Below are positions 6,478-9,633 of a stretch of DNA of 9,633 nucleotides, in pieces (position 1 is the first letter of the stretch; each line of letters starts with the position of its first letter). Below the pieces are notes generated by a model. It searched no databases. It saw only the letters and a list, made by a program, of their open reading frames with translations, and had not been told where the DNA came from. The position numbers and the translations under genes were made by a program. The DNA is taken from assembly GCA_031268255.1 (NCBI GenBank), contig JAIRXO010000265.1:1-9633 (forward strand), given 5' to 3'. Source of the DNA: Spirochaetaceae bacterium (GTDB taxonomy: Bacteria; Spirochaetota; Spirochaetia; Treponematales; Breznakiellaceae).

Positions 6478-7308
6478 ATGAAAGGCGGCAAAAACAGCGC
6501 CGCCCCTGACCCCCCGGCGGCGGGCATACAGGGTGCGGCGGGCATACAGGGTGCGGCGGACATTGGTCCCGTTTCCGGGGCGGGGCTTTTCTCAGGCAAA
6601 AAGGCCCTGGTTGTGGGGGGGAGCGGCGGTATAGGCGGCGCCATTTCACGGGAACTGGGCCGCAAAGGCGCCGAAGTCTGGGTTCACGGCGCGTCCTCCC
6701 GGGAAAGGCTCGAACGTACCCTCGAAGCCATACGCGGGGAAGGGGGCAGGGCCGAGGGCTTTTTGTATACCATACGCGACCCCGCTTCCGGGGCCAGGGC
6801 CCTCCTGGAACGCTTTCCGGCCCCCGATATCCTGGTTATAGCCTGGGGACCCTTCAGGCAGGGCCCCCTTGAACGCATGGATGCGGAAGATTGGATTTTT
6901 TTAACAAATTTCAACATAATCTTGCCTGGAATACTGATTTCCTCAGTCTTATGTGATATGATAGAAAAAAGGTGGGGGCGTATTCTTCTTTTTGGGGGAA
7001 CCGACACGGCGGCGATACGGGGTTTTACCACTACTCCGGTATACAGCGCCGCCAAGACCGCTTTGGGGGTAGTGGCGCGGTCCGTCGCCAGACGGGGAGG
7101 GCCTTCCGGGGTAAGCTGTAATGTCCTTTGTCCGGGCCTTACCGATACCGAATATTCAGGCCCTGAGGCAAGGGCCTATAACCGGGCGCATTATCCGGGC
7201 GTTTCAGGGCCAAGTCCTGAGGAAATCGCCCGGACGGGGGTGGAAATTATGGCCCATTCCCGCCTTAACGGGGCAATAATTCCCATTGACGGAGGTGTTA
7301 TCTTATAA
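6478..7308 (+). CDS. Short-chain dehydrogenase/reductase-like protein with altered active site
   Basis: This 276-residue protein has a Rossmann-fold SDR body from about residue 38. The NAD(P)-binding loop is VGGSGGIGG (46-54) and the catalytic pair is Tyr189/Lys193 in YSAAK. CNVLCPGLTDTEYS (214-227) follows the usual N-x-x-x-P-G pattern, and the C-terminus GAIIPIDGGVIL (265-276) is typical of FabG-like enzymes. Unlike most family members, the NNAG motif reads IAWGP (121-125), and the position of the catalytic Ser is glycine (Gly173/Gly174 in LFGGTDT). Thr175 might substitute. Residues 1-37 are a low-complexity Ala/Gly/Pro tail with a repeated AAGIQG unit, not part of the SDR fold. The start is the ATG at 6478, without a Shine-Dalgarno; no other start codon lies between the tail and the fold. 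The substrate is unknown. A hairpin and T-run follow the stop. Confidence 0.85.
   Translation: MKGGKNSAAPDPPAAGIQGAAGIQGAADIGPVSGAGLFSGKKALVVGGSGGIGGAISRELGRKGAEVWVHGASSRERLERTLEAIRGEGGRAEGFLYTIRDPASGARALLERFPAPDILVIAWGPFRQGPLERMDAEDWIFLTNFNIILPGILISSVLCDMIEKRWGRILLFGGTDTAAIRGFTTTPVYSAAKTALGVVARSVARRGGPSGVSCNVLCPGLTDTEYSGPEARAYNRAHYPGVSGPSPEEIARTGVEIMAHSRLNGAIIPIDGGVIL
6517..6559 (+). repeat. 18-bp tandem repeat, about 2.4 copies, inside the SDR coding region
   Basis: Two exact copies of an 18-bp unit (6523-6540 and 6541-6558) are flanked by a 6-base partial copy upstream and one matching base downstream. The unit is a multiple of three and encodes six residues, so copy-number change keeps the frame. 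It yields AAGIQG twice in the N-terminal tail of the SDR-like protein. Confidence 0.9.
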
Positions 7309-7324
7309 AACCGCTTGTTTTTTT
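7294..7324 (+). terminator. Weak intrinsic terminator after the SDR gene
   Basis: An imperfect stem pairs 7294-7301 with 7305-7312 (one G-A mismatch, three-base loop). A run of seven T follows at 7318-7324, five bases further on. The stem overlaps the SDR stop codon and is AT-rich, so efficiency is uncertain. Confidence 0.45.
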
Positions 7325-7334
7325 AATGGACTAT

Positions 7335-7363
7335 TTGACAAAATTTGGACGAAATAATAGTAT
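7335..7363 (+). promoter_or_regulatory. Upstream promoter candidate (P1) of the STAS gene
   Basis: A perfect TTGACA at 7335-7340 is followed after 17 bp by TAGTAT at 7358-7363 (4 of 6); TATAAA at 7361-7366 is an alternative with a longer spacer. It sits in an AT-rich stretch directly after the SDR terminator. Confidence 0.4.
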
Positions 7364-7372
7364 AAAAGTGTA

Positions 7373-7402
7373 TTGAACACCGATACTGTAATAGGATATA
7401 CT
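7373..7402 (+). promoter_or_regulatory. Downstream promoter candidate (P2) of the STAS gene
   Basis: TTGAAC at 7373-7378 (5 of 6) and TATACT at 7397-7402 (5 of 6) are 18 bp apart. Initiation near 7409 would give a leader of about 37 bases ending in the ribosome site AGGGAG at 7436-7441. The leader also holds a five-codon reading frame (7433-7449) whose stop overlaps the STAS start codon. Confidence 0.5.
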
Positions 7403-7445
7403 AGTATCATCCCTCTGGAGCGGGATTAAGGATGAAGGGAGCGCA

Positions 7446-7997
7446 ATGACTAATAACGATATCGTCCCCGGTTTTGACGATGAAAAAGATGAGAGCCTCA
7501 AAATCAAGCTTCAGAAAATTGCTGAAGTTGAAGGGTGTCTTGTTCTCTATCTGACAGGTTACATAGATACCTATAACTCCAACTATTTCCAGAAGCGGGT
7601 CGCCAAGGCTATAGAAGCCGGATTTATCAGACTTATTTTTCAGTGTGGCGGGCTTAACTACGTATCCTCTACCGGTATTGGTTCTTTTACCGCCTTTCTC
7701 AAATCCGCCAAACCAAGAGGCGGAGACCTTGTTTTGCTGGAAATTCAACCCAAGGTATACGAAGTATTCCAGCTCTTGGGGTTTTCCCAGTTTTTCAATA
7801 TCAAGGATAATCTTGACGATTCAATAGACTTTTTCCGTACCGGTTCTTCCGCCGAAAAAAGCACGATGTTCCCCAAGATATTTTCCTGTCCCATTTGCTC
7901 AAAGAAGCTCAAGGCGACCAAAGCCGGCCGTTTTCGCTGTTCCGAGTGTAAGACCATCCTCGCGATTGATAACGCCGGGCAGGTATTCCTCGGGTAA
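7446..7997 (+). CDS. STAS-domain anti-anti-sigma-like protein with C-terminal zinc-ribbon knuckle
   Basis: This 183-residue protein has a STAS domain at about 18-130, the fold of anti-sigma-factor antagonists such as SpoIIAA and RsbV. LVLYLTGYIDTYNSNYFQK (32-50) is the usual beta-strand/helix start. YVSSTGIGSF (72-81) is the phosphorylation loop, Ser75 being the likely target and Ser74 replacing the common Asp. A short linker leads to a C-terminal segment with CPIC (148-151) and CSEC (165-168), a C-x2-C-x13-C-x2-C arrangement expected to bind one zinc ion. Classical antagonists are about 110 residues and end after the STAS fold, so the knuckle is an addition. No RsbW-like kinase or PP2C phosphatase is in the window. 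The gene has its own tandem promoters and AGGGAG 4 bases before ATG. Its base composition looks richer in A/T than that of its neighbours. It lies 119 bp upstream of pspA. Confidence 0.85.
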   Translation: MTNNDIVPGFDDEKDESLKIKLQKIAEVEGCLVLYLTGYIDTYNSNYFQKRVAKAIEAGFIRLIFQCGGLNYVSSTGIGSFTAFLKSAKPRGGDLVLLEIQPKVYEVFQLLGFSQFFNIKDNLDDSIDFFRTGSSAEKSTMFPKIFSCPICSKKLKATKAGRFRCSECKTILAIDNAGQVFLG

Positions 7998-8116
7998 GTC
8001 CGGCTCAAGGGGCCGGAAACAGGACCCTGGTCCGCGTTTCCTCCCCTGTCGAATCCTCAATAATCGGCGCTTCCGGGCGCCGGTAAAGGTTTTTGGTCCA
8101 TCAGGAGGCAGAACCG
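7998..8116 (+). other. Intergenic region with three short hairpins between the STAS gene and pspA
   Basis: Inverted repeats are at 7999-8004/8012-8017 (6 bp), 8022-8025/8030-8033 (4 bp) and 8065-8070/8077-8082 (6 bp, GC only). Only the last has a T-run nearby (8090-8094), eight bases downstream, so it is a doubtful terminator. I see no convincing promoter for pspA. Readthrough, or a non-sigma70 promoter, is possible. Confidence 0.4.
8103..8108 (+). promoter_or_regulatory. Ribosome binding site deciding the pspA start
   Basis: AGGAGG lies 8 bases before GTG 8117. The reading frame is open further up to TTG 8093, but that would put this site inside the gene. The protein from GTG 8117 begins MGIFSRLKTL, matching the typical PspA N-terminus. 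Confidence 0.85.
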
Positions 8117-8809
8117 GTGGGAATTTTCTCAAGACTTAAAACCCTCTTTTCTTCCAATATAAATGACGCCATCAGCAGGGCCGAAAAGCCTGAAAAAATG
8201 CTGAACCAGCTTCTCATTGACATGAACGAACAACTGGTGGAATCCAAAAGGGCCGTGGCTATGGCCATAGCCGACGAAAAAAAGCTCGAAAGGGAAACCC
8301 AAAACCAGCTTGATCTCTCAGGCGAATGGGAACGCAAGGCCATGCTGGCTGTCCAGGCCGGAAAGGATGATCTGGCCAAGGAAGCCCTGCTCCGCAGACA
8401 GGAATACGACGGTCATTATCTTGAATACAAAAAACAGTGGGAAGCCCAGAAAACATCGGTAAACGGCCTCAAAGAAGCCCTCAGGGAACTTCAAAATAAA
8501 ATTGAAGAAGCCCAGCGCAAAAAAAACCTCCTTGTCGCCCGGGCAAAACGGGCCGAGGCCCAACAGAAAATCCAGGCCACCATGACCGGCATGACAGGGA
8601 ACAAGGCGGCGTTTGAGACATTTGACCGCATGGCAGCCAAGGTGGACCAGATGGAAGCCCAGGCCGAAGCCTCCAGGGAACTGGCGGATCTTTCGTCAGA
8701 TTCCGGCCTGGAAAAGCGTTTTGCCGAACTTGAAAAATCCGACGCGTCATCTGATAAACTCCTGGCCGACTTAAAAGAAAAGATGAAGGCCCTGCCGGAT
8801 AAATCATAA
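8117..8809 (+). CDS. pspA: PspA/IM30 (Vipp1) family phage-shock protein A
   Basis: This 230-residue peripheral membrane protein belongs to the ESCRT-III-related PspA/Vipp1 family, which assembles into rods or rings to stabilise stressed inner membranes. The N-terminal amphipathic helix MGIFSRLKTLFSSNINDAIS (1-20) is the membrane-contacting part and is followed by the conserved AEKPEKML (22-29). Nearly all of the rest is charged heptad-like helix. The long hairpin (about 25-145) includes the family-typical KAMLAVQAGKDDLAKEALLRR at 74-94, and FETFDRMAAKVDQMEAQAEA at 166-185 is the conserved later helix. The length fits PspA (about 220-230 residues); the extended C-terminal tail of Vipp1 is absent. 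A winged-helix gene starts 8 bp after its stop and is probably cotranscribed. The usual proteobacterial partners (PspB, PspC, PspF) are not next to it. Confidence 0.95.
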   Translation: MGIFSRLKTLFSSNINDAISRAEKPEKMLNQLLIDMNEQLVESKRAVAMAIADEKKLERETQNQLDLSGEWERKAMLAVQAGKDDLAKEALLRRQEYDGHYLEYKKQWEAQKTSVNGLKEALRELQNKIEEAQRKKNLLVARAKRAEAQQKIQATMTGMTGNKAAFETFDRMAAKVDQMEAQAEASRELADLSSDSGLEKRFAELEKSDASSDKLLADLKEKMKALPDKS

Positions 8810-8817
8810 GCCGGACT

Positions 8818-9432
8818 ATGGCGGGGGACGAAGCCGCCTTATTTGTCTATGCCCCGGAAAGCGCCCTCAGGCGGCGCCTGGAACGGAGCGTCTTTACCTT
8901 TCCCCTTTATATTATTGACACACTGCCCCGGCTGTGGCCGCTCCGCGCCGCCCTCCTCCTTTTTGTTCCCGGCGCCCTGGATCTACTGCCCGGCCCGGCA
9001 TCTTCGCTTCCCGTACTGGCCTGCGGGCCCCTCTCGGAAATGGAAAGGGCCTTCAGCCTCGGCGCCGCCGATTTCCTTATCAGCCCCCTCATCGCGGAAG
9101 AACTCAATGCCAGGGTCTCCCGCCTCCTTTGCGTCCGGGGCCGGCGCTTTTTTTCCCTGGAACTTTCCGGCCTCAGCCTCAGCGGGGAAAAAGGCAGGGT
9201 AACGCTCAGTTTTGAGGAAACGCGGTTTCTGGAGGCCCTCCTGTATCACCGGGGCGAGGCGGTATCCAGGGCGGCCCTGCGGGATTTGATATGGCCTGAG
9301 CTTGACAGCGGCTCCCGCATGCCCGACATAACGGCATCCCGCCTGAGACGGCATTTCAGGGCACTTGGCGAGGGAGGGGGCATCATCCATACGGTGAGGG
9401 GTTTTGGCTATGTGGTTCAAAACGAACCATGA
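8818..9432 (+). CDS. OmpR-type winged-helix regulator with degenerate receiver-like domain
   Basis: This 204-residue protein has two parts. Residues about 4-105 look like a shortened receiver domain: FSLGAADFLISPLIAEELNA (79-98) matches the alpha4-beta5-alpha5 end of PhoB/OmpR receivers. The residues needed for phosphorylation are gone, however. The acidic pocket reads YAPES, the phospho-Asp strand reads LLLFVPG, and the conserved Lys is Ser89. Residues about 110-202 form a winged-helix DNA-binding domain with LSFEETRFLEALLYHRGEAV (130-149), ITASRLRRHFRAL (171-183, recognition helix) and IHTVRGFGYVV (190-200, wing). The start is ATG 8818, eight bases after pspA stops, with no clear ribosome site, suggesting coupling. 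It may be a phosphorylation-independent regulator of pspA or of envelope stress; this is inferred from position only. A terminator-like repeat follows downstream. Confidence 0.82.
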   Translation: MAGDEAALFVYAPESALRRRLERSVFTFPLYIIDTLPRLWPLRAALLLFVPGALDLLPGPASSLPVLACGPLSEMERAFSLGAADFLISPLIAEELNARVSRLLCVRGRRFFSLELSGLSLSGEKGRVTLSFEETRFLEALLYHRGEAVSRAALRDLIWPELDSGSRMPDITASRLRRHFRALGEGGGIIHTVRGFGYVVQNEP

Positions 9433-9443
9433 ACAGTGCAGTA

Positions 9444-9472
9444 CTTGTGGAAAACATGTTAAGACCCACAGG
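9444..9472 (+). repeat. Short inverted repeat just after the winged-helix gene
   Basis: CTTGTGG (9444-9450) can pair with CCACAGG (9466-9472), seven pairs with one T-G wobble. The 15-base interior contains the self-complementary AACATGTT at 9453-9460. No T-run follows, so it is not a standard terminator; it could be an RNA hairpin or a protein-binding site. Confidence 0.35.
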
Positions 9473-9486
9473 GAATTCACGGCCTG

Positions 9487-9530
9487 GAAATTTTAGAGTA
9501 AACAGAGATTATTAAAATTTCGTCATTTTT
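9487..9530 (+). terminator. AT-rich hairpin and T-run after the pspA / regulator pair
   Basis: GAAATTTTA (9487-9495) and TAAAATTTC (9513-9521) form a perfect 9-bp inverted repeat with a 17-base loop, and a run of five T follows at 9526-9530. The stem is AT-rich and the loop long, so it may be a weak terminator. It lies in the right place to end the transcript. Confidence 0.4.
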
Positions 9531-9633
9531 GTAGTATTTTAAGCAACTATAGCCCTTACAAGGAAATATCACGCCAAAATAGTGGAATTATACGAGCGAA
9601 ATGAGAACAAGGGACCAAAACCAGGGCCAGGGG
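9531..9633. other. AT-rich intergenic end of the window, no supported gene
   Basis: Base composition drops from the GC-rich coding average to clearly AT-rich until about 9600. I see no protein-coding gene with a ribosome site and no RNA gene. On the minus strand TATAAT (9592-9587) is present without a well-spaced -35. The region may contain promoters for a gene beginning beyond the edge. Confidence 0.4.

Noticed and set aside
6457..6491. Complete sigma70 promoter for the trmJ-like gene (CATAAT with an upstream -35)
   Set aside because: The only -35-like hexamer (TTGCCG, 6491-6486) is 23 bp away, too far. Only the -10 remains plausible, so it is mentioned but not called.
7999..8082. Hairpin cluster as a riboswitch or small RNA upstream of pspA
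   Set aside because: The stems are short and separate, with no conserved aptamer pattern that I recognise. GC-rich sequence produces such stems by chance.
8983..9480. Minus-strand 165-codon open frame beginning in the AT-rich tail
   Set aside because: It is antisense to the winged-helix gene, whose GFGYVV wing and recognition helix are clear. No promoter or ribosome site supports the minus-strand frame.
9601..9633. ATG at 9601 open to the window edge (MRTRDQNQGQG)
   Set aside because: It is only 11 codons, lacks a ribosome site and shows no recognisable family. It could be the start of a gene beyond the edge but cannot be supported here.

Overview
The window looks like ordinary chromosome of a moderately GC-rich Gram-negative-type bacterium. 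It carries a carboxyl-terminal processing protease, a WecG/TagA-like protein, a sigma54 (bEBP) type regulator, a PspA protein and a MinD/FlhG-like ATPase. Start codons are mixed (ATG and GTG) with strong GGAGG ribosome sites, and genes are tightly packed. By overall protein flavour I favour a spirochaete of the Treponema group (for example an insect-gut type), but no sequence in the window proves this. I see no tRNA, rRNA, CRISPR array, insertion sequence or phage gene.

Layout. Bases 1-1283 (minus strand) hold a two-gene unit: a four-helix membrane protein and, coupled to it by a one-base stop/start overlap, a MinD/FlhG-like P-loop ATPase that runs off the left edge. A 135-bp divergent region (1284-1418) has one sigma70-like promoter for each direction. 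From 1419 to 5642 a plus-strand operon encodes a ctp protease, RsmE (16S rRNA m3U methyltransferase), a divergent WecG/TagA-like protein and a response-regulator/sigma54-activator protein without a DNA-binding domain. It ends in a hairpin that contains the stop codons of both this operon and the convergent gene. From 6439 back to 5672 (minus) is a TrmJ-like tRNA 2'-O-methyltransferase. Divergent to it, from 6478, is a short-chain dehydrogenase with an unusual N-terminal tail, an apparently leaderless start and a missing catalytic serine.

Bases 7309-9432 (plus) hold a STAS-domain protein with a C-terminal zinc-ribbon-like knuckle, then pspA, then a small OmpR-type winged-helix protein whose receiver-like part has lost its phosphorylation residues. 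The STAS gene has its own tandem promoters. The last 200 bases are AT-rich, noncoding as far as I can see, and contain a terminator-like inverted repeat.

The genes fall into three themes: RNA modification (rsmE, trmJ), envelope maintenance (ctp, WecG-like, pspA) and signalling (receiver-AAA+, STAS, winged helix). The strongest candidates for undescribed biology are the pspA / pseudo-receiver regulator pair, the STAS-zinc ribbon fusion just upstream of it, the DNA-binding-less sigma54 activator, and the WecG-like protein lacking the usual active-site residues. I do not see a clearly new multi-gene defence or mobile system.
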